Shown: positions 46,700 to 58,879 of the stretch, in pieces | Position numbering within the stretch: position 1 is the first letter of the stretch | How the letters are laid out: each line of letters opens with the position of its first letter | Source: Gnetum montanum | Taxonomy: Eukaryota > Streptophyta > Gnetopsida > Gnetales > Gnetaceae | Length of the DNA: 64,000 bases | NCBI GenBank assembly: GCA_015680685.1 | Contig: MNCI01035818.1 | Span: forward strand, 36,344 to 100,343 | Direction of reading: 5' to 3' | The notes under the pieces: generated by a model | Told to the model about the DNA's origin: nothing | Databases searched by the model: none | Seen by the model: the letters and a program-made list of their open reading frames with translations, nothing else | Made by a program: the position numbers and the translations under genes

Positions 46700-47485
46700 T
46701 TTTTATTAATACGTGGACATTTTCATTTTCTTGTTTTTGCTTTTTAAACAGTTTACTTCTAAATTTTTTAGAAGTGTTAGCGTTACTGTTAGTGTTAGCT
46801 TTGACGATAATGTTATTGCTGAAAGTGTTCGGAGGTTTAGGTAACACAGATTGAGGTTGTTATTTGTTTTCGTTACAAAAGTTGCATTGCAGATGAATTT
46901 AGGTTTTCCTATTATGTTTTGTTAAGGTTCACAAAAATTTGAGGCTTTCCTAAATGAGTTAGATTGAATCTTAATGCTTATGGTGTTTCTTAGGGCCTTG
47001 GGGCCATTGAGATTGATCCAGATTGAAATTCGAACAAGGCAACAAGGCCCACAAATTAAGAGGGAGCCTAAAAAACAAAGAGTAAACTTGATTGAAACTA
47101 GTAACATGACTTAACAAGTAAGCATAAGGAAAAGCCAACAACATGAAGCAATGATAAGAGTTGATTACTAAGAATCAATATCAAAATTGAAAGAGTTAGA
47201 TCCATAGGTGGCTAACATAGACATTGATTGGATTTGGGATAATGAAAGTTGCATGTGATTTCACTTATGGCAAGAAGATAGAGTTGTCTTAGTAGGGTTT
47301 GAATTAGCATTGTAGGCAAATGCTCTTGAGAAGAAGGTTCAAGAGGGGATGGGGACTTCTGATGATGATAGTGACCTAAAGATGGGGCAAAGGAATCATG
47401 GGATGTAATGTAGAAGTGTCTATGATATGCCTTAACTTGCATTTATTATATAAATGTAACCATGTAGACTGTGCTTATGTAATTC
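46700..47485. other. No gene recognised
   Basis: Transition from the non-repetitive island to retroelement DNA. Short minus-strand ORFs (46659-46847, 46922-47107, 47212-47442) show no domain. Confidence 0.4.
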
Positions 47486-48601
47486 AAGACTAAAGAGCTC
47501 CTTGTAGATGGAGCATGTTGGGAGCCTTACTAGTACATATAAAGAAGGATGGGACTTTTTAGCACTATAGATGGTCATGTATTATTAGCTTGCATTGAAA
47601 GGATTTAGTGGTAGATGCCATGAAGGACAAGGGAAAACAATGTTTGTGCTTTTGACTAGAGTGATAGTAGAGAGCTTTATGTACACTTGCTAGAGGATTA
47701 GTAGAGAAATTATTATGAAAGATGTGGTCTTTGCATGATAGTCATATTTGTCAACCTACATGACCAACTATAATGTCTTTTCATCATGTAGATTAGTAAT
47801 AAAATGATATATGTCATTAAGATTAATGATGACATCCAACTTGATTATCAAATTAAAACACCTTTAGTGAATTGACAATGAATAAAAGATAGATGATATT
47901 TTCAACATTGCACTTGCATAATTATAAAGAGTATATCTTGTTCATGATTTGAATGTTGCTTCCTCTTTAGAACAAGAGCTAGAAGGAGTGGGAGGATCCA
48001 TTCAAGTTCTATGCTAACTTAACTATCATCTCCTCTTGATTGTTTGTCACTTATATTATTATTTGTCATGTACTCATGGTGTTTCTAATCATTGGACCAA
48101 CTTACTGTTACATCCTCATTTCCAATTAGTGGTGTTTTATAATCAAGAGTTATAATTATTGTTAAAAGACTATTAATGAAAGAATGGACTATAATTATGT
48201 GCATGTGTCCTGAGGGAATTGTTAGAGGTTTGACCTAAGATATTTATATTGCTAACTTAGAGGTCATGCCAACATGGATTTTGGAAGTCAACAATGGTTA
48301 GTGATGAGAGCCAAATGAAGTAAAAGAAGGAAAGGACATGACCACCTCTTTTGGCCAAGTTTAGGCTTAGCCATGATGGTAGTATTTGATTGCCTCTAAG
48401 GCATAGATGCTAAAGAGAGATAATCCCTGGAACCTCAGAGAATGACTCAAATACACTTACTCCATTTCAATTTTCTTATTGCTGAAGTCCTTTTTCATTT
48501 CTTTTTGCATTTTCCCTATCATGTTTAATATGCATAATGTTGAATATAGTGTATATTTAACAAATGAATTGGTGTGGAATTTGGAAATAGGATGTCATAA
48601 A

Positions 48602-48614
48602 TGGTATCAAAACC
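48602..48614 (+). other. tRNA-iMet-type primer-binding site (block A)
   Basis: TGGTATCAAAACC, four bases after an LTR-like end GATGTCA. The standard plant site is TGGTATCAGAGC. The block B equivalent, TAGTATCAAAGCC, is at 56232-56244. Confidence 0.65.
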
Positions 48615-48899
48615 TGTTACGAACAAGGGTGAATCAAGAGTCAAGAGTGAACTAGGGGCTATGATCTAGGGTGAATCATAAAGCATCACTAGAAGCGAAC
48701 CATATACAAGAAGAATAAAGAAATAATTAACAAGTATTGTGAAAAATAAGAAAAAAATGTAAAACAAAAGGAGTAAAAATGATATTCACATAGCCTAATT
48801 AGAATGAATGTGTTTTATACAACTAAGGTTTTAAGGTGGAGATATGGAGATTAGAGTGAGTTGTGATTGTTATGGATGAGCAATGTGAGATCATAGTAC

Positions 48900-49478
48900 T
48901 AATGGCTTCTTTAAAAGGCTTGATTTTTTGAATGTTGATCAATATTAGTTTGTATGGTTTATTTGGATGATAAATTTTTAAGACATCAAATTTATAGGTA
49001 GCATGAACAATGTAAGCTTCTTCCCAAATTGTTTAGAATTTTGTGCATTGAAGTACATGATCGGAAATATAATAAAGTACCTTTATTTTTAGTTTAATCT
49101 CAATGTATCTTATCCATGTACCATGTTGTTATTTAGTATAGTTTTTGTGGATCTTAGTATGCATGAGTGATATGATTCTATTTTTATCTAATAGGTTTAT
49201 ATTTATTAATAATTCTTTTTATGCTAAACTAATGTTAATATCTAAGTCACATGCAATTGTTAGTATATGAAATTAAAACTCAATAGAAAAATTGGATAAT
49301 TTTCTATATTGTAACTCATAGGATAAATAGCCTATAGGAAGTTTTCATGTAGATTGATATGCTTATAGAGTAGCATTTAATTTTATGCTCCAATATTTTC
49401 TATATTTGCTAATAGTTCTTGTTAATATTCTTGTAATTTTTCTATTAGTGAGTTTATCTTAATCATTTCCTTGAGGAT
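48900..49478 (-). pseudogene. Athila integrase C-terminal fragment (block A)
   Basis: Nucleotide-level match to E1 about 21290-21825 ('tcatagg..aaatagcctataggaa', 'attagtgagtt'). No open frame longer than about 50 codons remains. It is cut by LTR3 after 'ccttgagga'. Confidence 0.65.
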
Positions 49479-50387
49479 TGATGAGTGGTGGAGTAGTCCA
49501 ACACCCAACCATACAAGATACGAGTGTTCATGCATAGCCTAGTCAAATTCTATGGACAAGGCAATCTAGTTATGCTAGTAATTGATTTAAGTTTGTGATC
49601 ATTTTCTTCCCATGTGAGGTAGTAAAGTTGATGCATATAGTTTAACTCACAGTGAGGTGTATGATGTGTTGATGTTGCAAGGCCATATTACTCCTAGTGA
49701 ACATAAGGTACATGAAGTGGTTTCTAAATATAAGTAATAGTAAATGAATTGAATCTAGCTTAGTGTTATGGACATCTATTCCTAATTCTTTGCACACTTC
49801 TTGGACTTATGTAATCATTACTAGGATTACCAAGTATCTTGCTAATGCACAAACCAAGCAATAATACTACTATGTTACCAAACGATCACACTTAATGCTT
49901 AGAATCAACCGTATCCATTCTACTTAATAGCAATAATAGTAAAGTGCATAGAACATAATAGTAACAAGGGAAATAGTAATCATTATTCTAAGTCAATATA
50001 GTAAACATTAGTCTAAGTAAATAGTAAAGAAATCTAAGTGATGCTACAATGATGCAAAGTAATCTCAATCTTTATTTCCAGTCATGAAATGTGTCCAAGT
50101 ACATTCCACTCAAATAAAGACTCTGTTCAATTACTTAACATCATACTATGGGCATACACTCCTAAGCGCTATGTGATAAAATCAAGAAAACAAATTGATA
50201 GAATTTCACTAAGGTTGGAATGAAACTGTTGTTGGACCATGTGTTTAAGGGTCATATTTAAGGCTTGCATGTGTCCATGATATTGGGTATCTGACATTGT
50301 AGCTTATGCCCTAATATCAAAGGTCCAATATTGTAGCTTTGATATCAGATGTCCAATTTCATAGCCTTGCAAAAATTCAATTTATTA
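49479..50387 (-). repeat. LTR3, 3' LTR of Athila-family element E3
   Basis: TGATGAGTGGTGGAGTAGTC, then 'caaccatac', 'gagtgttcatgca' and 'tagtcaaattc', as in the E1/E2 LTR core. Its U3 (50265-50370) carries GATATC/CCAATAT motifs like E1. The TATA region is mutated (CCTTAAATATGACC). The A/G-rich PPT equivalent follows at 50388. Confidence 0.8.
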
Positions 50388-50600
50388 TACCCCAAAAAAT
50401 AATTGAAAACTTGTGCTTGAGTTAAAACAAAATGAGGATAGAGTTCCTTACAAAATTAAGAGGTAGATTTACATGATACTAACTACTATATGCATGACTC
50501 TTAATTGCTATAGTGGTGTTTATAAAAATGACACATAACATGATAACTTTAACAAAAAACAAAATCTAGTGAAGCTTGATGTAGTTTAGGTAGTTCATGG
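50388..50600 (-). repeat. E3 PPT and 3' non-coding segment
   Basis: The minus strand has TTTTTTGGGGTATAA next to the LTR. 'aaaacttgtgcttgagtt', 'agagttccttacaaaat' and 'gtggtgtttataaaaatgacac' match the first 200 bases after the LTR in E1 and E2. This ties LTR3 and the ORF to the right to the same element family. Confidence 0.7.
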
Positions 50601-50654
50601 TGGTGGTGGCTCTTCCATCAATTACTTTTCCTTATCATCAGGCTTTTGAAATTT

Positions 50655-53306
50655 GTACCTAAGGCTTTTCTTCTTCCATTTTGGGATCATGAACAACCCA
50701 TGTTAATGAACTAATGTTTGATGGAATTGGCACATCCCATGAGCATGGCAATTGTGGAAACATTTGATTTTCTTTAACATACCACGCTATAAACTACCTT
50801 CTCTCCTCTTTGAATGCTCAATCCTTCTCTCATAATTCATGATAATCTATCAATCTTTTGGCTAGATTTGCTTCTACATCCTTTTCCCCTTCGTAGCTAG
50901 CCTTCACTTCTAGTTCAAAGTTTGCCACTTGAAGTTTCTACAAAGCATCTTTTCAATCTACAAACTCTTTTTCATACAAAGCATAGGTGGCTACTACTTG
51001 TTGTTCTAATTCATTGTTGGGTTAGCCTACTATTAACATGGCTAAGTTAGCATAATAGAGGTTAGCTAACCCTCTATGTTTTCTTTCAAATCTTTAATTT
51101 GTAGTTCTTTATTTTTAAATTCTTCTCGGTGGACAAAGACATAACTATCAAGAATGGATTATGAGTTAGGATTTTGTGTTGACATGATGTTGATTCTGGC
51201 TTTGGCCATTTGTATTTCTTTCTTGTTAATTTTTTTGTACATTACCACCTAATCTTAGAAGTGTTCCTTGATCCTCTCATGTTTCTTTGGCTTAGCTTTC
51301 CATGCACTTATTTCAATGGCTAACTTTTGATGAATGGTATGTACCTCTTTCATAGAGGGGGGCCTATTTTCTCTTACGATGTAGCTCATGTCTTGGCTGA
51401 TCCTTACCAACCATTCTCTCAACTGGTGGATGCTTTTTTCTAAGATATTTTTTTGCTTGTCCACTATGGTCAAAATTACATTATCAATAACAAGTTGTTT
51501 GTTTTCTTCCTAAGATATGATAAGTGCCTTCACATGTGCATATGTTTATGCTTTAGCTACAGAGGAATTCCATACCACTTTCTTCCTCTTCGTTGCCATA
51601 TATTTATTTATCTTGATCATGTGATTTATCTACTCTATTTTGAACTATTCTATCTAGTCAAGCTTAATAAATTATGTGGGATCTCTTCTTGTAGCTCTTA
51701 GGGCTATGAGCTCTTCTTGTAATCTTAGAATTTCATTTTCTACATGCTCTACCCTTGTCTTTGTCATGACTAGTTTTCCCTTGGTAGTAATGAGTTCAGA
51801 CTGTACTGTAGTGACATCATTAGGGATGTCAAAATGTGTTGTCATAACTTGCCTAGTCTATAGTTATCTATCAAGCACATCCTCATGATCTGTAAGAGTA
51901 ATCAAGGTTCCAGCTAACATCTAAGCATCTTTGGCTCTAATTAGATTTGTTAGTGATACAACAGGTACATTAAAAGATTCCTTAATGTGATCAATGATAA
52001 ACTTTGCTACTCCCACTTCATCTTGGTGTTGCATTACCATAACTATGGCTCCTTCTCTAGTCTCTAGCACCACTTGGATTAATGTAGCATTCTTAGAGAT
52101 TTATTGTGAACATTGTATCTCTTCTCCTGACTGTAATGAAATCCATCCACTTGTTGGATCAACTAAAACTATGGGCTGGATGGTACTATTGATAGCCCTA
52201 TAAAGATTAGCCTCCTCCCTTGTTTCCCAGCTAATTATTTCTACAATTTGTTGTAGATAACTCATAGATGATTGATAATATTACAATAATGGTGATGGAA
52301 TTTACTATTATTATTGCTATTGTTTTTGTTGTTCTTGTTGCTGCTCTTGTTCTTGTTCTTTTTCTTGCTCCTCACCATGGTATTTCCTTGGTGGTGTTGA
52401 TTTGAGCAACTCAATATATAAGGAATTTTGGGCCCTCCTGGGAATGTCATTGGTCTATCCCAGGATTCTAGCTTGCTTACATAGCTTCCTGATAAGGCAT
52501 GGAAATGGAAGCATTAGCTTCCATGCCTTTCTTTCTTTAAACCACCTATGTATTTCCATAAAGTAGAGTCATGAAAGGTTGGTATTATATTTTCCCATTA
52601 GGATCACACTTCCTCTAGCTGTATAAGTGGATAGTCTATTGAGTCCTTTTGTCATGAACAGGTGATAAGTGCCAATTTTGAAGTAGATTCTTTCTTCAAA
52701 AGTTAGCTGATTATAACCCTTATATTTTTTTTTTCCATAAGCTCATTTCAACCATAGCTTTCCGGTTTTAGGAATAGATCAAGTGGATAGATGTGCTAAC
52801 CTTGCCTCTTCATTCGATATATTTAGAGCTTCTACAATTTCCTTGATCAAGAATGAAACTAAGGTTCCTCTAATGTTAACTATGGTGCCCTCTTCCTTAT
52901 TGTCCCAAAATTGATATGTTTCTCCAAGGTACCATTCACCATTCTATGATAATGTAGGCCATAGTGGTAACACTTGGAGTTGCGTCCTTACCACTCTAGG
53001 AACAAATTTCATAAACAAGCCAAAGTTCATTTCCATAATGAATGTGGTTAGGATGGATATTTCTTAGATAGTGGGGAGGTAGTCTTGTGACAATGTAAGG
53101 CAGTTTCCTAGCACTTATGGTTCCTCTACCTATCCTTGGGCCAATTGTCTTGTAGTAGGAGTGTCTTAATGAATTTTGAATGATTGGGCTTCTTGCTCCT
53201 CATGTTCTAGTTCTTGTCCTCTAGTTCAGCCTCTACCTTGACCTCTTGGTTTCTTACTTACTCCTTGTGAAGGTCCTCCTTGTTCTCCTCCTCTCCTTTG
53301 GGCCAT
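50655..53306 (-). pseudogene. Extra 3' ORF of E3: plant-transposon-type domain plus coiled coil
   Basis: The minus strand from ATG 53304-53306 can be followed for about 880 codons with several stops and shifts. First comes a basic Gly/Arg/Gln-rich start (M-A-Q-R-R-G-G-E-Q-G-G-P). The middle has F-V-P-R-V-V-R, N-G-E-W-Y-L-G-E-T, V-N-I-R-G-T-L-V-S-F and P-F-P-C-L-I-R-K-L-C-K. Then come a Glu/Gln-rich tract (52310-52385) and a long Lys/Glu/Leu-rich coiled-coil-like tail to about 50655. The middle matches the layout of the 'putative plant transposon protein' and ATHILA ORF-1 families ('vrG..v.f....I', 'fp.LIt.Lc...gv'), which are of unknown function. It lies between the post-integrase block and the 3' LTR, the place of Athila env-like ORFs. 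A homologous ORF is at 57970-60950. Confidence 0.65.
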
Positions 53307-54160
53307 TTGTAATCAATCAAGGATTGAAACTACTAAGGTGTTCTCATATACTTTGAATAGTTCTATAACTTACTCATACCCTTAGTTTCATTAAGTTCCT
53401 AGGTTATTAGGATTGTAGAGGTAAGAAAATTTTCAAAATGTATTCCCATAGGTGTTAATCTCTTTATAACCCTTCACACTTGTCTAATTTGTTCTTATGT
53501 ATGGCTCATGATGATGGTTGTTATTCCTTAAGAACATTATTTGAGTGTTTTGGCATTAATATGTGTGATTATTTCTTAAAAATTTTAATTATTATTTCAT
53601 ACTTACACTAAAAATACCTTTTGGGCATTAGAATTTTTTTAAAAATTGATTCATATTTTCCTTACTAGTACCCCCCATGTTTAGATGAGCACTTCATGAT
53701 CAAATAGGTTCAAAGAGCATGAAAATCATAGTAATAACGGTCAAGTTATGGCTTGTGAAAGCTAGGAGGTTAGAGCTTATATCAAAGAAGAAAATTTGAA
53801 AAATCTCCCTTAGCTCAAATGAAAAATAATGAAAATTTTTCCAAGTGTCTACTAATATATATAGGTTTTGTGGAACTTGATATTAGGGACCCAACATTGA
53901 GGATCTGATATTGGTGATCTGATATCGAAGCCCTAGAAATATCATTTTTCATGAGTGGTTGATGGGAAAAATTGATTCTTTTGGACATTTGAAAGGTTTT
54001 ATGTTTTCTTAGAGGGTTTGGATGATAGAAATATGCATATTTTTGTTAAAAATTCATCATTGAAAGTTCATAGAGAAGGAATCTCAAGCTATAAAAGTTC
54101 ATCAAATGGTTGAGAAGGGTAATGGATTCATGTTTTTAAAATGGATAGTGTAAATAATAT
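53307..54160 (-). other. Region upstream of the E3 extra ORF, with TATA-like site
   Basis: Non-coding. On the minus strand CCTATATATATTAG (53855-53870) is preceded by GATATC-type motifs (53876-53925), resembling the U3/TATA arrangement of the family LTRs. It might be a partial LTR or an internal promoter for the ORF. Its sequence does not match LTR3 elsewhere. Confidence 0.4.
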
Positions 54161-54800
54161 GGGAAGTATTTATTGATGTTTGGAAGGTTTAAGATGATGT
54201 GGAATTGCTTAGTAGGTATAAGATACAACAATTATAGAAGTGGGTCCTTCCCAAAGTAGGCTCTAGACCTTAATGCCCTTACATAACCATGCCTAAAAGT
54301 GTCCTTAGGCACTTAAGGAGTTGAATGTAACACATACCTATTTAGTAAAACACATATGTTAGTACCACCAAATTGGAAAAATAACACTATGTTACACAAA
54401 ATCATAAGTTATGGCTATTCAAATAGTGAGACGAAATGGACTTAGAAGGGATTTAAAAAATAGGGACATGAGGTGTCTTACCATAGACATAATGAATTTT
54501 TGTGTTTTATTTGTGGTTAAAGTAATCATTAGCCTTTCTTTTCAAGATTCAAACCAAGTCCAGACCACATTCTAGTGGCATTACATTATGTCATCTCTTG
54601 GAATTATAATCGTAAGTTTATCAATATTGCAAGGAGTATTTTCATTTGGTGTATTGTCCAAGAAAGGAGTTTTATTCATGGAACTTTGTTTTATTTTTAG
54701 ATTTTTGAGAAGCCACCTACCTTCAGGCATGGATAACATGTCTTTCTAATGGAATCCCCAGAAATTTATTTTGTGGTCTTTTATTTTTATTTGTATTAAC
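54160..54800 (-). repeat. E3 post-integrase conserved block
   Basis: 'agtgggtccttcccaaagtaggctc', 'ccatgcc..aaagtgtccttagg' and 'caggcatggataacatgtctttctaatgg' match E1 20025-20520. Order and orientation are as in E1. Confidence 0.65.
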
Positions 54801-54922
54801 CTTTTAAGGTAGCACTTATTTTACTTTTACTTCCATTTTTCATTAGACCTACAAGGATATAATATAACCTTACCAACATGATAGAATTCACAATAATAAT
54901 CCAAAAGAATCTAGAAATCCCC

Positions 54923-57290
54923 CAAAGAGCTCAATGTAGACAAAGCATGTTGGGAGCCTTGTTGGTACACATAATGAAGGATAGGAATTTTGAGCACTAC
55001 AGATAGTTATGTATTATTAGCTTGCATTGAAACTATTCCATGAAGGATGATGGAAATCAATGTTTGTGCTTCTAACTAGTGTGATAGTAGAGAGCTTTAT
55101 GTATAATTGCTAAAGGATTAGTAGAGTAATTATTGTGAAACATGTAGTCCATGCATGATAGTAATATTTGTTCAACTCCTTCACCCCACATGGCCAACTA
55201 TAATGTCTTGTCATCATGTAGATTAGTAATAAAATTATACATGTCATTAAGATTAATAATGACATCCAACTTAATCATCAAATTAAAATAACTTTAGCAA
55301 ACTAGCAATGAATAAAAGATGGATGATGTTTTCAACATTGCACTTACATAATTATAGGGAGTATATCTTGTTCATGATTTGAATTTTACTTCCTCTTTAG
55401 AATGGTAGCTAGAAGGAGTACGAAGATCCATTCAAGTTTTATGCTAACTTAACTATCATTTCCTCTTTTTAGAACTACAAACTCCTACGCTTCTATATGT
55501 GCATGACATAAGAGTATGTAGGTCGCCAAAGGTAAGGCCTTGGTGCAAACACCTTTTCTATTCTTTGGAGAAAGTATTTAGATCTAGGTGTGTGTGTCTA
55601 GAGTCATTTAAAAACACATCCTAGTTTGGTGTATAGCTAGCATGTCTATGATTTTGTCTATATGTTATAATGGTTTTTCACTTATATTATTATCTGTGAT
55701 GTATTCATTGTGCTCCTAATCATTGAACTAGCCTGTTGTTACATCCTCATTTCAAATTAGTAATGTTTTGTAATCAAGAGTTTAAATAATTGTTAAAATA
55801 CCCTTAAGAAAATTGTACATTGTAATTACATGCATGTCTCTTCAAGGAATCATTAGAGGTTTAACCTGAGGTATTTATACTAGTAACTAAGAGATCATAT
55901 TAACACAAAGTTGTGAAGCCAACAATGGTTAGTGACAAGAGCTAGATGAAGTAGAAAAGAAAGGGATTTGACTGTCTCTTTTGGCCAAGTTTAGGCCTAA
56001 CCATGGTGGTGGTATTAAATTGACTCAAAGGCATAGATGCTAAAGAGACTGTATCCCAGGAACCCCAAAGCATGACATAGACACACTTATTCAATTTCAA
56101 TTTTCTTATTACTAAAGTTCTTTCTCATTTATTTTTGCATTTTCCCTATCATCTTTAATATGCATAATGTTGAATATAATGTATATTTAACAAATGAATT
56201 GGTGTGGCATTTAGGAATATGATGTTATAAATAGTATCAAAGCCTATTACAAACATGGGTGAATCAAGAATCAATAGTGAACTAGGAAACATGATCCAAG
56301 GTGAATCATAAAGAATTACTAGAAGTAAACCATATTTAAGAATAATAAAAAAAATAACAAGAATTGTGAAAAATGAGAAAAAATGTAAAACAAAAAGAGT
56401 AAAAATGACATTCATATAGCCTAATTAGAATGAATGCATGTCCAATAAATGAGGCTTTAAGAAGTCGATATAGAAAATAGAGTAAGTTGTGACTGTCATG
56501 GATGGGTAATGTGAGATCATATGACTAATGGCTTCTTTAATAGGCTTAATTTGTTTAATGTTGATAAATATTAAGTTGTGTGTTTATTTGGATGGTAAAT
56601 TTATAAGACATAAAATTTATAGGTAGCATGGATAATGTAAGTTTCCTCCCAAATTATTTAGAATTTTGTTTATTGAGGTACATGATTGGGATTACAATAA
56701 GGAACCTTATATTTTAGTTTAATCTAGAAGTATCTTATTCTGGTGTAATGTTGTTGTTTAGTGTAGTTTTTGTGGACCTCATTATGCATGAGTACTACCA
56801 TTCTATTTTTAAGTAGTAGTTTTAGATTTAATTGTTCCTTTTGTGCTAGACTAATGTTAATATCTAAGTCATATGCAATTGGTAGTATATGAAGTTAAGC
56901 TTGAATGAAAAAATTGGGTAATTTTCCATACACTAACTCATAGGGTGAATAGCCTATAGAAAGTTTTCATATAGATCGATATGCTTATAGAGTGTTATTC
57001 AATTTTATGCTCCTATATTTTCTATATTTACTTTCTTGTTAAGATTCTTGTAATTTCTCTATTAGTGAGTTTCTCTTGATCACCTTCTTGAGGATGATAT
57101 GATATCATCAATTTGTGCTTAACTCCTACCCATTAGAGTAGATTCTTGAAGGTAGAACTCATGAAATGGGTATCATTATTTGAAATAAGTACTCTTTTCA
57201 TATTGAACCTATCTATCATATTTTACTAAAATAATTTAGTAGTTGTAGCTACTATGCAATTGATTATAGCAACAACCTTTGTGAGCCCTT
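54923..57290. repeat. Block B: chimeric LTR/integrase segment (copy of block A)
   Basis: Same composition as block A: plus-strand LTR-like sequence to about 56227, PBS-like TAGTATCAAAGCC (56232-56244), then from about 56510 minus-strand Athila integrase. The latter runs further than in block A, into the catalytic core (57080-57290), with frames containing I-S-N-N-D and S-Y-H-P-Q-E where D-N and Y-H-P-Q-x-N-G are expected. An extra ~220 bases lie at about 55465-55680. Confidence 0.7.
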
Positions 57291-57309
57291 AGGAGAACAT
57301 TGCTCATGG

Positions 57310-57960
57310 GGTAGGGACACCTCTTCTGATCCCCTTGTTCTTTCCCAATGTATGTGTTTTTGTAGGTTTTAGGCTCTATGGAGACATCTTGGAGGTCTTT
57401 GAGTTATCTTGATGTGATCTAGGATCTCAAGAAAGAAGTTTTTAAAGAGATGAGATGTTTAGGATGAGAGGAGAGCTTGGAGGAGATGTATAGGAAAAAT
57501 AATAGATGTCTTAAGAATTCCTGAGATGTCTCACAAGTGTGGAGACATATTAGTTGAGACATCTCTAGAAGTATTGAGACATCTTAGCTACAATGCAAAA
57601 TGTCTCATCCAAATGGATAGTTTCTTAGTGAGACATCCTATAAAGGCTTAATAGAACTTGAATGAGTGGGGAAATTTTTAAAATTTTCATTCCAAGTTTG
57701 AAAACAATTAATGAAAGGTAGAAAAAAAAGATGGAAATGGTGTGGGGACTCCAAGTTAAGCTTGAGGAAGGTTTCCTAGGGGTTTTTTCTTATTTTATTA
57801 ATAAATATGAACTATGTTTCGTGTTTATACCATAGAAAGAGATGAGTGAGATGAATGAGATGTTAAGAAGGCACATGTTAAGAGTGCATGAGTTGTTTGC
57901 AGCTCTTTGTTAATAGAGTGAGTGTTGGCTACCATACGTCACCTCTTTATTGGAGTTTCC
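57310..57960 (+). repeat. Left arm: LTR-like with AGACATC/GATGTCT cluster
   Basis: GTAGGGACACCTCTTCTGAT at 57311 matches the reverse complement of the end of the right arm (60003). About eight AGACATCT/AGATGTCT motifs lie between 57390 and 57640, followed by a TATA-like CCTATAAAGG (57629-57638). It looks like a plus-strand LTR U3. The right boundary is uncertain. Confidence 0.5.
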
Positions 57961-57969
57961 AGAGGATCT

Positions 57970-58870
57970 CATTCCTTTTTGCCTTGGCCAATTAACTCTC
58001 CTTCTCATTAACTTCTTTGAGGATCCCAACCTAGTTCCTATAATGGTTTTTTACATGGTCAAACTTCAAAGATTCATTTTTCTAAGTAGCTATTAATTAT
58101 AGTCTTTGGTAAAGGGCATAGAATTTTTCCATTGAGAGATTATAATTCTTTGTTGCCAACCTCCTTAGATCTAGGTTCATCTTCACAAGCTACTCCTTCT
58201 ATTGGCATATTAGTTTGACTGGTTAGTCCTTTTGTTGCTCAACATTACATAGGTAATGATTGTTCTTTATGAGGATCAAGTTCTCCTTCCAGACCTACGA
58301 TAGGTACTTGTCAGTGTTGAAATCCATGTCTTCTAACAAGGATGGGTTAAAGATTACGACCTCCTTTCCAATCTTGGCTACTTGAAGTCTTATTTAAAGC
58401 TATTCGAAAGCTTCATCCCTAGTAAGCTTAGACCTAAGAATCATAGGATTGGAGAGACGAGCATGCAACTCAGCAACTTTGGTGACCAACTATCAATTGG
58501 TGATAGTGGCCTCCTTTGGTTGCACATTGGCAATAAGAAGTTTTTCCTTTTTCTTGAGAAACTACAATTGATTTGCAATGATATCATTCAAAAGATCAAA
58601 GATCTCTAGAAGTGGTTTCCTAGTTCCAAATAGTCTTTCCAACACTTCCTCATGTTGGGCAGCACTCGTTCGATCACTCCTTACTCCTTTGGATGTATGG
58701 ATGTTTTCCATTACAGTAATGTTAAGTACTGATGCTACATGAGCATTTAGAACTTTAGCAATCCTATTAGCCATCATGTACATCATTGTTTCCTGGTGTT
58801 TATGATGCATGACTAGGATGATTACCCCCTAATCTCACTTCAACATTACTAAGAAGGTCATGACGTTTTC
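57970..58870 (-). pseudogene. Extra 3' ORF of element D, C-terminal coiled-coil part
   Basis: Minus-strand frames, with stops, give a Lys/Glu/Leu-rich helical region: L-D-L-R-R-L-A-T-K-N-Y and F-D-H-V-K-N-H (58050-58190). The 82-codon open piece 58562-58810 (H-Q-E-T-M-M...Q-H-E-E-V-L-E-R-L-F) aligns with the E3 ORF around 51890-52070 (H-Q-D-E-V-G-V-A-K-F, D-H-E-D-V-L-D-R). The ORF is split from its N-terminal part by the right arm (58880-60003). Confidence 0.6.
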
Positions 58871-58879
58871 CAAGATTTT

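Larger units (their letters stand above)
47490..49478. repeat. Block A: chimeric LTR/integrase segment (copy of block B)
   Basis: About 2.0 kb aligns with 54923-57110 by eye, apart from a ~220-base extra segment in block B (about 55465-55680). The first part is a plus-strand LTR-like sequence (from about 47516 to 48597, ending GATGTCA) followed by TGGTATCAAAACC, a tRNA-iMet-type PBS (48602-48614). From about 48880 it changes to minus-strand Athila integrase C-terminus. The junction is shared by A and B. Block A ends where LTR3 begins. Confidence 0.7.

Noticed and set aside
52262-52450. Lys/Asn-rich 62-codon minus-strand ORF as a separate small gene
   Set aside because: It is the alternate frame of the Glu/Gln-rich linker in the E3 extra ORF.
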